Shown one piece after another: positions 1 through 8,409 of a stretch of 64,000 nt of DNA. Each line of letters starts with the position of its first letter. The first letter of the stretch is position 1. Both the position numbers and the translations under genes were made by a program. The notes below the pieces were generated by a model. The model was not told the DNA's origin and made no database searches. It saw only the letters and a list, made by a program, of their open reading frames with translations. Origin of the DNA: Thauera propionica (lineage in GTDB: Bacteria > Pseudomonadota > Gammaproteobacteria > Burkholderiales > Rhodocyclaceae); assembly GCF_002245655.1 (NCBI RefSeq), contig NZ_NOIH01000003.1, positions 372,001-436,000 of the forward strand, read 5' to 3'.

Positions 1-1
1 G

Positions 2-640
2 CGCCACTCGGCCTCCGAAACGCGCTACGTGTTGCCGGACGTCATCGTGCGCAAGATCCGCGGCCGGTGGACCGTCAGCCTCAACCAGGACGCGATGCCA
101 CGCCTGCGCGTGAATCGCCTGTACGCCAGCCTGCTGCAACAGAACCGCGGCCAGGGCGGCGGACTCACCGGTCAGCTGCAGGAAGCACGCTGGCTGATCA
201 AGAACGTCCAGCAGCGTTTTGACACCATCCTGCGGGTCTCCCAGGCCATCGTTGACCAGCAGCGGCAGTTCTTCGATCATGGAGACGTGGCGATGCGGCC
301 ACTCACTCTCCGGGAGATCGCAGACCAGCTCGAGCTGCACGAATCCACCGTTTCGCGCGTGACAACACAGAAATACATGGCAACGCCGCGCGGTGTGTTC
401 GAACTCAAGTATTTCTTCGGCAGTCACGTCTCCACCGACACCGGCGGAGCGGCCTCTTCCACGGCGATTCGTGCGCTGATTCGCCAACTGGTAGACGCCG
501 AGGACAGCAAGAAGCCGCTGTCCGACGCAAGGATTGCAGAAGTTTTGGGCCAGCAGGGTATCGTGGTCGCACGGCGCACCATCGCGAAGTACCGCGAATC
601 ACTGAATATCCCGCCGGTCAGTCTGCGCAAATCGATCTGA
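2..640 (+). CDS. rpoN: RNA polymerase sigma-54 factor, C-terminal part
   Basis: This is the C-terminal 212 residues of sigma-54, and the open frame continues off the left edge. Sigma-54 directs RNA polymerase to -24/-12 promoters and needs an enhancer-binding ATPase such as NtrC. The part seen holds the end of the core-binding region, a helix-turn-helix ([19 protein letters not shown], about residues 101-119 of the fragment) and the diagnostic RpoN box [10 protein letters not shown] near the end, which reads the -24 element. It is followed 17 nt later by hpf, with ptsN and hprK beyond, the usual proteobacterial rpoN neighbourhood. It matters for this window because a sigma-54-type promoter precedes the urease operon. 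Confidence 0.97.
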   Translation, partial: RHSASETRYVLPDVIVRKIRGRWTVSLNQDAMPRLRVNRLYASLLQQNRGQGGGLTGQLQEARWLIKNVQQRFDTILRVSQAIVDQQRQFFDHGDVAMRPLTLREIADQLELHESTVSRVTTQKYMATPRGVFELKYFFGSHVSTDTGGAASSTAIRALIRQLVDAEDSKKPLSDARIAEVLGQQGIVVARRTIAKYRESLNIPPVSLRKSI

Positions 641-657
641 CAACAACAGGAGTTACC

Positions 658-981
658 ATGAATCTCAACATCACCGGGCGCCACGTCGAAGTCACCCCGG
701 CTATCCGTGACTACGTGAGCACCAAGCTCGACCGCGTCATTCGCCACTTCGACAACGTCACCAGCGTGGCGGTGATCCTTTCCGTCGAAAAGCTGAAGCA
801 GAAGGCCGAAGTCACTCTGCACGTGCGCGGCAAGGACCTCTTCGTCGAGAGCGACGACGCCGACCTGTATGCCGCCATCGACTCGATGGCCGACAAGCTT
901 GACCGCCAGGTCCAGAAGTACAAGCAGAAGATGGCGGACCACAACCACGAAGCCCTGAAGCACCAGGAGCCCGAGGCCTGA
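658..981 (+). CDS. hpf: Ribosome hibernation-promoting factor, short form
   Basis: The 107-residue protein has the HPF/YfiA fold (MNLNITGRHVEVTPAIRDYV start, then a basic face and a KYKQKM helix near residue 90). It binds the 30S decoding centre and helps form inactive 100S ribosomes in stationary phase. The length matches the short gammaproteobacterial and betaproteobacterial form, which has no C-terminal dimerisation domain. A good ribosome site (AACAGGAG) lies 5 nt ahead of the ATG. It sits between rpoN and ptsN, where HPF genes are commonly found, and is probably cotranscribed with rpoN. Confidence 0.95.
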   Translation: MNLNITGRHVEVTPAIRDYVSTKLDRVIRHFDNVTSVAVILSVEKLKQKAEVTLHVRGKDLFVESDDADLYAAIDSMADKLDRQVQKYKQKMADHNHEALKHQEPEA

Positions 982-1015
982 TTGCCGGGTTGCGGTTTTA
1001 TGTCCGGGGTGTGGG

Positions 1016-1021
1016 TATAAT
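1016..1021 (+). promoter_or_regulatory. Candidate sigma-70 -10 box ahead of ptsN-hprK
   Basis: A perfect TATAAT lies in the 136-bp gap between hpf and ptsN. The nearest -35-like sequence (TTGCGG at 990) is 20 bp away, which is long. The -10 hexamer is clear, but the promoter as a whole is only a candidate. It would let ptsN-hprK be transcribed apart from rpoN-hpf. Confidence 0.4.
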
Positions 1022-1117
1022 GCGCGCGTTTTCAAGACGCGGCTTCAACGCATCCCGGTCCGTCCGATCGCCCAGCGCGGCGCCAGCGGTAACGGCGCTG
1101 CGCAAGCTCCACAGCGA

Positions 1118-1603
1118 ATGAGCCTGATACCTCAACTCCTGCCACTGTCCAATGTGGTGGTCGATCTCGACGCGAGCAGCAAGAAGCGCGTATTCGAACA
1201 GGCCGGCCTGCTGTTCGAGAACAATCAGGGCATTGCCCGCAGCCTGGTGTTCGACAGCCTGTTCGCTCGCGAACGGCTCGGCTCCACCGGTCTCGGCCAG
1301 GGCATCGCCATTCCGCACGGCCGCATCAAGGGTCTGAAGGAAGCCGCCGGCGCCTTCCTGCGTCTGGCCGCCCCGGTGCAGTTCGATGCGCCCGACGGCC
1401 GCCCGGTCAATCTCCTGTTCGTGCTGCTGGTGCCCGAGCAGGCCAACGAGACCCACCTGCAGCTCTTGTCCGAACTCGCGCAGATGTTCAGCGACCGCAG
1501 CTTCCGTGAAGCGCTGCTGAACGCACCCGATGCCGAACACATTCACCAGATGTTCCTGAACTGGGGCACCGATGCGGCAGACAAGCGTCGCGCGGCTGTT
1601 TGA
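1118..1603 (+). CDS. ptsN: Nitrogen PTS enzyme IIA (EIIA-Ntr)
   Basis: This 161-residue EIIA-type phosphocarrier belongs to the nitrogen PTS. It receives phosphate from NPr/HPr on the histidine in GIAIPHGR (His67) and acts as a regulator of potassium, nitrogen and stress functions, not as a sugar transporter. The conserved blocks LLFENNQGIARS, ERLGSTGLGQGIAIPHG and LLSELAQMFSD are all present. The 3' end overlaps the hprK start by 32 nt, so the two are translationally coupled. No EI (ptsP) or HPr gene lies in this window. Confidence 0.95.
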   Translation: MSLIPQLLPLSNVVVDLDASSKKRVFEQAGLLFENNQGIARSLVFDSLFARERLGSTGLGQGIAIPHGRIKGLKEAAGAFLRLAAPVQFDAPDGRPVNLLFVLLVPEQANETHLQLLSELAQMFSDRSFREALLNAPDAEHIHQMFLNWGTDAADKRRAAV

Positions 1604-2522
1604 GGCCCAGCGCGAGCGCCTTGAACTCACCCACGTCAGCGGGCGGCTCGACGCCACGCTGGCCGTCGCCGAAGAGCGCATCTGGCCGGCGGACCTCGTC
1701 GGCCACCTCAATCTGATACACCCCACGCGCCTGCAGATCATGGGCGCCGCAGAGCTGGCCTGGGCGCAGCGCCAGACGACCGAGAAGGTCGCCCATCACC
1801 TCAACGAGATCCTGTCGGCGCGCCCCCCGGCCATCATCATCGCCGACGGCTGTCCCGCGTCCAACATCATCCACGGTGTGTGCGAAGCGCACGACGTGGC
1901 GCTGTTCACCACGCCGCAGCCCGCGGCCGGCGTGATCGACCAGCTGCGCCTGTACCTGTCGCGCGAACTGGCCGAGAAGATTTCGCTTCACGGCGTGTTC
2001 ATGGACGTGCTCGGCGTCGGCGTGCTGATCACCGGCGATTCGGGCGCGGGCAAGTCCGAACTTGCACTGGAGCTGATTTCGCGCGGCCATGGCCTCGTCG
2101 CGGACGACGTCGTCGAGTTCTCGCGCGTAGCCCCGACCGTGCTCGAAGGCCGCTGCCCGCCGATGCTGCAGGACTTCATCGAGGTCCGCGGCCTGGGCAT
2201 CCTCAACATCCGCACCATCTTTGGCGAGACCGCCTGCAGGCGGAAGATGCGCCTGCGCCTGGCGTGCCACCTCGAGCGCCGCCAGCCGGGTGCCGGCGAC
2301 CCCTCGCGCCTGCCGCTGCAGCAGGAAACCAAGGACATCCTTGGCGTGAAGGTCGCACGGGTCGTGCTGCCGGTCGCCGCCGGCCGCAACCTGGCGGTGC
2401 TGCTCGAAGCAGCCGTGCGCTCGACGATCCTGCAGTTGCGCGGCGTCGACACGATGCAGGAGCTCATCGACCGCCAGATGCGAACAATGCAGCAGGCCGA
2501 CGGCAGCGACCCGAGGGCCTGA
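1572..2522 (+). CDS. hprK: HPr kinase/phosphorylase
   Basis: HprK phosphorylates and dephosphorylates a serine of HPr-type carriers. The 316-residue protein shows a Walker A loop (GDSGAGKSE, about residues 154-162) in the family context LGVGVLITGDSGAGKSELAL, and the HprK signature EVRGLGILNIRTIFGE near residue 210. Both are intact, so an active enzyme is expected. The start lies inside ptsN. In betaproteobacteria HprK belongs to a truncated, regulatory PTS and is not part of Gram-positive-style catabolite repression. RapZ, often next in this cluster, is absent here, and ilvA follows. Confidence 0.95.
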   Translation: MRQTSVARLFEAQRERLELTHVSGRLDATLAVAEERIWPADLVGHLNLIHPTRLQIMGAAELAWAQRQTTEKVAHHLNEILSARPPAIIIADGCPASNIIHGVCEAHDVALFTTPQPAAGVIDQLRLYLSRELAEKISLHGVFMDVLGVGVLITGDSGAGKSELALELISRGHGLVADDVVEFSRVAPTVLEGRCPPMLQDFIEVRGLGILNIRTIFGETACRRKMRLRLACHLERRQPGAGDPSRLPLQQETKDILGVKVARVVLPVAAGRNLAVLLEAAVRSTILQLRGVDTMQELIDRQMRTMQQADGSDPRA

Positions 2523-2638
2523 GCCACTCGCCCCTCGCGTTCCACCACCCTGCGTCGCAAGACACCTGCCTTGCCGCAGCGCGGCATCGGCTGCTAACCT
2601 CGATCCTTTTGCTGCTTCAGCTTCACCGCGAGCCCCTC

Positions 2639-4159
2639 ATGAGCACCCCCACGGATTATCTCGAGCGCATCCTCAATGCGCAGGTCTACGACGTTGCCGT
2701 CGAGACGCCGCTCGACCTCGCCACCAATCTGTCCGCACGCGCGCACAACCGCATCTTCCTCAAGCGCGAGGACATGCAGCCGGTGTTCAGCTTCAAGATC
2801 CGCGGGGCCTACAACAAGATGGCCAAGCTGTCTCCGCAGGCTCTCAAGCGCGGCGTGATCTGCGCTTCCGCCGGCAACCACGCCCAGGGCGTGGCATTGT
2901 CCGCCGCAAAGCTCGGTGTGCGCGCAGTCATCGTGATGCCCAGCACCACGCCACAGATCAAGATCGACGCGGTCAAGGCGCGCGGCGGCGAGGTCGTGCT
3001 CGCAGGTGAATCCTATTCCGATGCCTACGCGCACGCACTCGAACTCGAGAAGGCAGAGAAGCTCACCTTCGTCCATCCCTTCGACGACCCGGACGTGATC
3101 GCCGGCCAGGGCACGGTGGGCATGGAGATCCTGCGCGCGCATCCGAAGCCGATCCACGCGGTGTTCTGCTGTGTCGGCGGCGGCGGCCTGATCGCCGGCG
3201 TCGCGGCCTACATCAAGCGCCTGCGTCCGGAGACGAAGATCATCGGCGTCGAGGCGGTGGACGCCGATGCGATGACCCAGTCGCTGGCGGCGGGCAGGCG
3301 CATCGCGCTCGATCAGGTCGGCATCTTCGCCGACGGTGCGGCGGTCAAGGAAGTGGGCGCCGAGACCTTCCGTCTGTGTCAGCAATACGTCGACGAGATG
3401 ATCGTGGTCGACAACGACGCCATCTGCGCCGCAATCAAGGACGTGTTCGAGGACACCCGTTCCATCCTGGAGCCCGCGGGCGCCCTGGCTGTGGCCGGTG
3501 CCAAGGAATACGCCAGGCGCCACAAGCTGCGCGACAAGAACCTGGTCGCCGTGGCCTCGGGGGCAAACATGAACTTCGATCGCCTGCGTTTCGTCGCCGA
3601 ACGCGCCGAACTGGGCGAACAGCGCGAGGCGGTGCTGGCGGTGACGATTCCGGAGAAGCCGGGTTCGTTCCGCAAGTTCATCAGCGTGCTCGGCAACCGC
3701 AACATCACCGAGTTCAACTACCGCTACGCCGACGCCAGGCAGGCGCACATCTTCGTCGGCGTCACCGTGCACAACCGCAACGAGGCCGGCCGCCTGGTCG
3801 AGATGCTCGAGCGCCACGAACTGCCCGCCATCGACCTCACCGACGACGAACTGGCCAAGACCCACGTGCGCTACATGGTGGGCGGCCACTCGCCGCAGGC
3901 CGAGAACGAGGTCGTCTACCGCTTCGTGTTCCCCGAGCGGCCCGGCGCGCTGATGAATTTCCTCTCCAACCTGCGTTCGGACTGGAACATCTCGCTGTTC
4001 CACTACCGCAACCACGGTTCGGATTTCGGCCGCGTGCTGGTTGGCATGCAGGTGCCGCCCGAGGACAAGGTGGCGTTCGACGACTTCCTGCAGCGTCTCG
4101 GCTACGAGTACGTCGCCGAGACGGACAACCCCGCCTACCGCCTGTTTCTCGCCAGCTGA
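2639..4159 (+). CDS. ilvA: Threonine ammonia-lyase, biosynthetic
   Basis: IlvA is the PLP enzyme that converts threonine to 2-oxobutanoate and ammonia, the first step of isoleucine synthesis. The protein has 506 residues, matching the long, regulated form. The PLP lysine is in FSFKIRGAYNK (Lys53). The phosphate-binding glycine loop CVGGGGLIAGV lies near residue 180. Two ACT-like regulatory repeats fill residues from about 330 to the end (VTIPEKPGSFRKFI and RFVFPERPGALMNFL), where isoleucine and valine act allosterically in the family. The open frame extends far upstream, but the ATG at 2639 is the one that begins the conserved protein. Confidence 0.96.
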   Translation: MSTPTDYLERILNAQVYDVAVETPLDLATNLSARAHNRIFLKREDMQPVFSFKIRGAYNKMAKLSPQALKRGVICASAGNHAQGVALSAAKLGVRAVIVMPSTTPQIKIDAVKARGGEVVLAGESYSDAYAHALELEKAEKLTFVHPFDDPDVIAGQGTVGMEILRAHPKPIHAVFCCVGGGGLIAGVAAYIKRLRPETKIIGVEAVDADAMTQSLAAGRRIALDQVGIFADGAAVKEVGAETFRLCQQYVDEMIVVDNDAICAAIKDVFEDTRSILEPAGALAVAGAKEYARRHKLRDKNLVAVASGANMNFDRLRFVAERAELGEQREAVLAVTIPEKPGSFRKFISVLGNRNITEFNYRYADARQAHIFVGVTVHNRNEAGRLVEMLERHELPAIDLTDDELAKTHVRYMVGGHSPQAENEVVYRFVFPERPGALMNFLSNLRSDWNISLFHYRNHGSDFGRVLVGMQVPPEDKVAFDDFLQRLGYEYVAETDNPAYRLFLAS

Positions 4160-4171
4160 AGCCGCAGGGCC

Positions 4172-4765
4172 CTAAGCCGCCCGCGCCGCGCCCGACTCGG
4201 TGACGATCCAGTTCATCGGCAGGTCGTGAGGCTGCGGCAGCACGCTGTCGACCCGCCCCAGTTCGAAGCCGACGCCGATCGCGATCGTGCGCATCTGCGC
4301 CAGCGTGCGGTCGAAGTAGCCGCCACCGTAGCCAAGCCGATAGCCGGCTGCATCGAAGGCGTTCAGTGGCACGAGCACAACCTCCGGCTGCACCTCCACC
4401 GCCTCTGCCGGATGCGGAATGCCATGCCGGTCGGGGACCATTGGCGCCCCGGGGACCCAGCGCCGGAAATGCATTGCGGCGTCCTTCTCGACCACCACCG
4501 GCAGCGCCGCGATCCGCGCCGCATCCTTCGCCAGCCAGTCCGCAACCCAGTCGCGCAGGTCGGGCTCAGCGCGGTAGGGCCAGCAGAATCCGAGCGAGCG
4601 CGGAGCCAGTTCGCCGATCACCGCATCGAGGTGGAACACCAGCCGTTTCGTGAGGTCCCGCCTGTGCCCGGCACTGAGGTCCAGCCGGGCTTTCAGGGCC
4701 TGTTGCCGCATTCCGTTGCGGCGCTGCACAAGGTCTTCCCACGGGTCGAAAACAGGCGTCATCAC
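4172..4765 (-). CDS. 5-formyltetrahydrofolate cyclo-ligase
   Basis: The enzyme makes 5,10-methenyl-THF from 5-formyl-THF using ATP and recycles the folate storage form. The 197-residue protein has the family's N-terminal RRNGMRQQALKARLDLS helix, the central LGFCWPYRAEPDL and the C-terminal signature PLNAFDAAGYRLGYGGGYFDRTLA (about residues 133-156) that binds ATP and folate. It converges with ilvA 12 bp away and is divergent from the transglycosylase gene, with only 19 bp between the two starts. In many bacteria this gene sits by the 6S RNA; none was recognised here. Confidence 0.93.
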   Translation of the reverse strand: MMTPVFDPWEDLVQRRNGMRQQALKARLDLSAGHRRDLTKRLVFHLDAVIGELAPRSLGFCWPYRAEPDLRDWVADWLAKDAARIAALPVVVEKDAAMHFRRWVPGAPMVPDRHGIPHPAEAVEVQPEVVLVPLNAFDAAGYRLGYGGGYFDRTLAQMRTIAIGVGFELGRVDSVLPQPHDLPMNWIVTESGAARAA

Positions 4766-4784
4766 TGTGGTATGTTAGGTCGCA

Positions 4785-6743
4785 ATGGAGAGCAAGAAGA
4801 GCATGAAGAATGGCGTCAAAGCCGCGCTGCTGACAGTCGGGCTGCTTGCATCGACAGCGGCGCCGGGGCAGGCGATGTCCGAGCCCGGCGACAACCGAAT
4901 CGTCGCCGCTCGCGAAGCGCTGCGCAAGGGCGACCAGCGCGCGCTCGAGCAGTTGGCCGCGAGCACAGGGTCCCATGTCCTGGACGCCTACGTCCGCTAC
5001 TGGCGGCTGGTGAATGTACTCGCGCGCCCCGAACCTGCGCCCGAAGGCGAGCTCGACGCCTTCCTGCGTGCCGAGGCCGGCACCGTGCTCGCGGAGCGCC
5101 TGCGCGCCGACTGGCTGCGCCGGCTGGCCAAGGACGGCGAATGGGCGCGCTTTGTCGCCCTCTACCCGGCGCTGCGCAACCCCGATTACGAGATGCGCTG
5201 CACCGCCTGGACCGCACGTCTGATGACCGGCGACCGTAGTGCGCTGGACGAAGTCGCACGGCAATGGCGCACACTGGACGACGCCCCTGCCGCCTGCGAC
5301 ACACCGCTGCGCGCCGCCTTCGAATCCGGCCTCGTGAGCGAGGACGAAGTGTGGCAGCGCGCCCGCCGTCAGATCGACACGCGCAAACCCGACGACGCGC
5401 GCCTGACCTGGCGCTGGCTGCCCGCCGAATCGGCGCCCGCACCCGCACAGGCCGAGCACGCCCTGAAGTCACCATCCGCCTGGCTCGACCGCCTGCCCGC
5501 CAACTTTGCCGTCACCCGCGGCGCCCGCGAGCTGGTGCTGGCCGCACTCACGCGTGTCGCACGCGACGACTCGCGCGGGGCCTACGATCGCCTGCTGCGC
5601 CTGCAGGACCGCCTCGGCAGCGAGGAACGCGGCCACATCATGGCCGTCATCGCGATGCACGCAGCGCTGGACCAGTTCCCCGAGGCACCGGGTCTGTACC
5701 GCGCGACGGCCGGCGTCGAGCTGACGGCGCTGCAGCGCGCCTGGCGGGTGCGTGCCGCCCTGCGCGCGCTCGACTGGCAGGGCGTGCGCGAGGCGATCGA
5801 GGCGCTTCCCGATGGCGAGCGCGAAGCGCCCGAATGGATCTACTGGCTCGGACGCGCGCATGCTGCGACCGGCAAGCGAACCGAGGCCGAGTCCCTGTTC
5901 ACCCGCATCGCCGGCGAACCGCACTTCTACGGCATTCTTGCCGGCGAGGAACTTGGCCAGCCGTTCTCGCCGCCGCCCTCCGATGGCTCGCTGCCTGCGA
6001 CGGGGCTCGCCGAAGCGGAGAACGACCCGGGCCTGCAGCGCGCACTGGCACTGTACCGCCTCGACATGCGCACCGAGGCAGTGCGGGAATGGGTCTGGGC
6101 GCTGCGCGACCGCGACGAACCTTTCCGCCTCGCCGCCGCACAGATCGCCCTGCGCAACGAACTCTACGACCGTGCGATCAATACCGCCGAGCTCGCCAAC
6201 CCACGCGCGAACTACGAACTGCGCTTCCTGACCCCCTATCGCGACCTCATCGAGCCACAGGTACGCAGCCAGGGGCTCGACCTCGCCTGGATCTACGGTC
6301 TGATGCGCCAGGAAAGCCGCTTCGTCGTACCGGCACGCTCCAGCGCCGGCGCCCAGGGGCTGATGCAGGTGATGCCGGCCACGGGCAAATGGGTCGCCGG
6401 CCAGATCGGGCTGCGCAACTACAACCAGCGCATGCTATCCGACCCGGACACGAACGTGCTGCTCGGCACCAGCTACATGCGCCTGATCCTCGAAGGCCTC
6501 GACAACCACCCGGTGCTGGCCAGCGCCGGCTACAACGCGGGCCCGGGCCGTGCGCGCCGCTGGCGCGACGAGAAGCCGCTCGAAGGCGCCATCTATGCCG
6601 AGACCATCCCCTTCGACGAGACACGCGACTACGTCCGCAAGGTGATGGCCAATGCCGTGATCTACGGCACCCTGCTGGACCGCCGGCCACAGTCGCTCAA
6701 GGACCGGCTGGGGGTGGTCGGTCCGCGCCCGGCGAGCGAATGA
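4785..6743 (+). CDS. slt: Soluble lytic murein transglycosylase
   Basis: This periplasmic enzyme cleaves peptidoglycan between MurNAc and GlcNAc, leaving 1,6-anhydro ends. The 652-residue protein has an N-terminal signal (MKNGVKAALLTVGLLASTAA, cleaved around GQA), a long helical superhelix (U and L domains, about residues 30-480) and a C-terminal catalytic domain. That domain carries the glutamate in MRQESRF (Glu510) and the GAQGLMQVMPATG and AGYNAGPGRARRW motifs. The ATG at 4803 is an equally plausible start that begins the signal peptide directly. The gene is divergent from the folate ligase. Confidence 0.94.
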   Translation: MESKKSMKNGVKAALLTVGLLASTAAPGQAMSEPGDNRIVAAREALRKGDQRALEQLAASTGSHVLDAYVRYWRLVNVLARPEPAPEGELDAFLRAEAGTVLAERLRADWLRRLAKDGEWARFVALYPALRNPDYEMRCTAWTARLMTGDRSALDEVARQWRTLDDAPAACDTPLRAAFESGLVSEDEVWQRARRQIDTRKPDDARLTWRWLPAESAPAPAQAEHALKSPSAWLDRLPANFAVTRGARELVLAALTRVARDDSRGAYDRLLRLQDRLGSEERGHIMAVIAMHAALDQFPEAPGLYRATAGVELTALQRAWRVRAALRALDWQGVREAIEALPDGEREAPEWIYWLGRAHAATGKRTEAESLFTRIAGEPHFYGILAGEELGQPFSPPPSDGSLPATGLAEAENDPGLQRALALYRLDMRTEAVREWVWALRDRDEPFRLAAAQIALRNELYDRAINTAELANPRANYELRFLTPYRDLIEPQVRSQGLDLAWIYGLMRQESRFVVPARSSAGAQGLMQVMPATGKWVAGQIGLRNYNQRMLSDPDTNVLLGTSYMRLILEGLDNHPVLASAGYNAGPGRARRWRDEKPLEGAIYAETIPFDETRDYVRKVMANAVIYGTLLDRRPQSLKDRLGVVGPRPASE

Positions 6744-6783
6744 ACATGAACCTTCACGCAAACAACAACAGCGAGCTTCCACC

Positions 6784-7740
6784 ATGCAAGTCAAACGCGT
6801 CGTACTCGTAGGCGGCTCCGGCTTTGTCGGCCGGGCCATCGCCAACCGGCTGGCCGCAGCCGGCGTCAGCGTGCTCGTTCCCACCCGGCGCCGCAGCCGG
6901 GCCGGCCACATCCTCCTGCTGCCCAACGTCGAGGTGGTCGAGGCCGACGTGCATGACCCCGACACCCTCGCCCGCCTGTTCGCCGGCGCGGACGCGGTGG
7001 TGAGCCTGGTGGGTGTGCTGCATTCGCGCAGCGGCGAGCCCTACGGGCCCGACTTTGCCCGCGCCCACGTCGAGTTGCCGAAGAAGATCGTCGCCGCCTG
7101 CCGCGGCGCCGGGGTGAAGCGCCTCGTGCATGTCAGCGCGCTCGGCGCGAGCGGCGACGGCCCGTCCGAGTACCAGCGTTCCAAGGCGGCCGGCGAAGCC
7201 GCGATCCGCAGCACCGGCGCCGATCTCGACTGGGTCATCCTGCGCCCCTCGGTGATCTTCGGCCGTGACGACCGCTTCCTGAACATGTTCGCCGACCTTG
7301 CCGCCGTTTTCCCGGTGCTGCCGCTCGCAGGCGCGAGCACCCGCTTCCAGCCCGTGCATGTCGAGGATGTTGCGGAGGTCGTGTGGCGCAGCCTCACCTC
7401 GCCCGAGGCGGCCGGCCAGACCTACGAGCTGGCCGGTCCGGCCGTCTACACCCTGCGCCAGCTGGTCGAGTACATCTCGGACCTGGTCGGCAAGCCGCGC
7501 CCGGTCATCGCCCTGCCCGAAGGGCTGGCCATGCTGCAAGCGCGCCTGATGGAACTGGCGCCGCAACCGCTGATGAGCCGTGACAACGTGCGCTCGATGC
7601 GCGTCGACAACGTCGCCACGGGCGATCCGCTGCCCTTCGGTCTCGTACCCACTGCGGTCGAGGCCGTCGTGCCTACCTGGCTTGGAACCGAAGCCATGCG
7701 CGCCCACTATTACCCCTTCCGTCGCCACGCGCGCCGGTAA
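6784..7740 (+). CDS. NDUFA9-like NAD(P)-binding protein (atypical SDR)
   Basis: This 318-residue atypical short-chain dehydrogenase has an N-terminal Rossmann motif (VLVGGSGFVGRAIA, about residues 6-19), HVSALGAS in the active-site region and a substrate-site segment FQPVHVEDVAEVV. It resembles the complex I subunit NDUFA9 and its bacterial relatives, which bind NADPH and may affect quinone or respiratory metabolism. The reaction is unknown. It lies 40 bp after slt and 24 bp before the GST gene, so cotranscription is likely. Confidence 0.8.
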   Translation: MQVKRVVLVGGSGFVGRAIANRLAAAGVSVLVPTRRRSRAGHILLLPNVEVVEADVHDPDTLARLFAGADAVVSLVGVLHSRSGEPYGPDFARAHVELPKKIVAACRGAGVKRLVHVSALGASGDGPSEYQRSKAAGEAAIRSTGADLDWVILRPSVIFGRDDRFLNMFADLAAVFPVLPLAGASTRFQPVHVEDVAEVVWRSLTSPEAAGQTYELAGPAVYTLRQLVEYISDLVGKPRPVIALPEGLAMLQARLMELAPQPLMSRDNVRSMRVDNVATGDPLPFGLVPTAVEAVVPTWLGTEAMRAHYYPFRRHARR

Positions 7741-7764
7741 GGCCTCACCACCACGGAGCAAGCC

Positions 7765-8409
7765 ATGAAACTCATCATCGGCAACAAGAACTACTCGTCC
7801 TGGTCCCTGCGCGCCTGGCTGGCAGCACGCGAAAGCGGGATTGCCTTCGGCGAAATCGACATTCCGCTGTTCATTCCCGGCAGCCGCGAGCGCATCCTGT
7901 CGCACTCACCCTCGGGCAAGGTGCCCTGCCTAAACGATCACGGCGTCGTGGTGTGGGATTCGCTGGCGATCGGCGAATACCTGGCCGAGAAGCAGCCGGC
8001 ACTGCTGCCGGCCGACCCGGTGGCGCGCGCCACGGCACGGGCCGTCACTGCCGAAATGCATTCCGGCTTCCAGCAGCTGCGCAGCAAGATGCCGATGAAC
8101 ATCCGCAAGGATTACCGCGGCTTCGGCCACACGCCGGAAGTCGACGCCGACATCGCGCGCATCGTCGCGATCTGGAATGACTGCCGCGCGCGCTTCGGTC
8201 AGGGCGGCCCCTACCTGTTCGGCCGCTTCTCGCTCGCCGACGCGGCGTTCGCACCGGTGTGCTTCCGCTTCCAGACCTATGGCGTGCAGCCGGACGGCGC
8301 AGCTGGCGAGTACCTCGCGGCCATGCTTTCGAACCCGCACATGCAGGACTGGGCAGCGGCTGCACGCGCGGAGACCGAATCCATCCCCGCCGAGGACCTG
8401 TACGGCTGA
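7765..8409 (+). CDS. Glutathione S-transferase family protein
   Basis: The 214-residue protein has a thioredoxin-like N-terminal domain (MKLIIGNKNYSSWSLRAWLA) and a helical C-terminal domain. The Ser in NYSSWS is in the usual place of the glutathione-activating residue. HSPSGKVPCLNDHG carries the cis-proline of the GSH site, and WDSLAIGEYLAE follows. The physiological substrate cannot be told from sequence. Its stop codon overlaps the start of cca (TGATG), so the two are translationally coupled. Confidence 0.88.
   Translation: MKLIIGNKNYSSWSLRAWLAARESGIAFGEIDIPLFIPGSRERILSHSPSGKVPCLNDHGVVVWDSLAIGEYLAEKQPALLPADPVARATARAVTAEMHSGFQQLRSKMPMNIRKDYRGFGHTPEVDADIARIVAIWNDCRARFGQGGPYLFGRFSLADAAFAPVCFRFQTYGVQPDGAAGEYLAAMLSNPHMQDWAAAARAETESIPAEDLYG

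Noticed and set aside
1880-2638. Upstream extension of the ilvA frame, suggesting a fusion
   Set aside because: The extension reads through hprK in another frame and is Arg/Pro/Ala-rich. IlvA starts normally at 2639.
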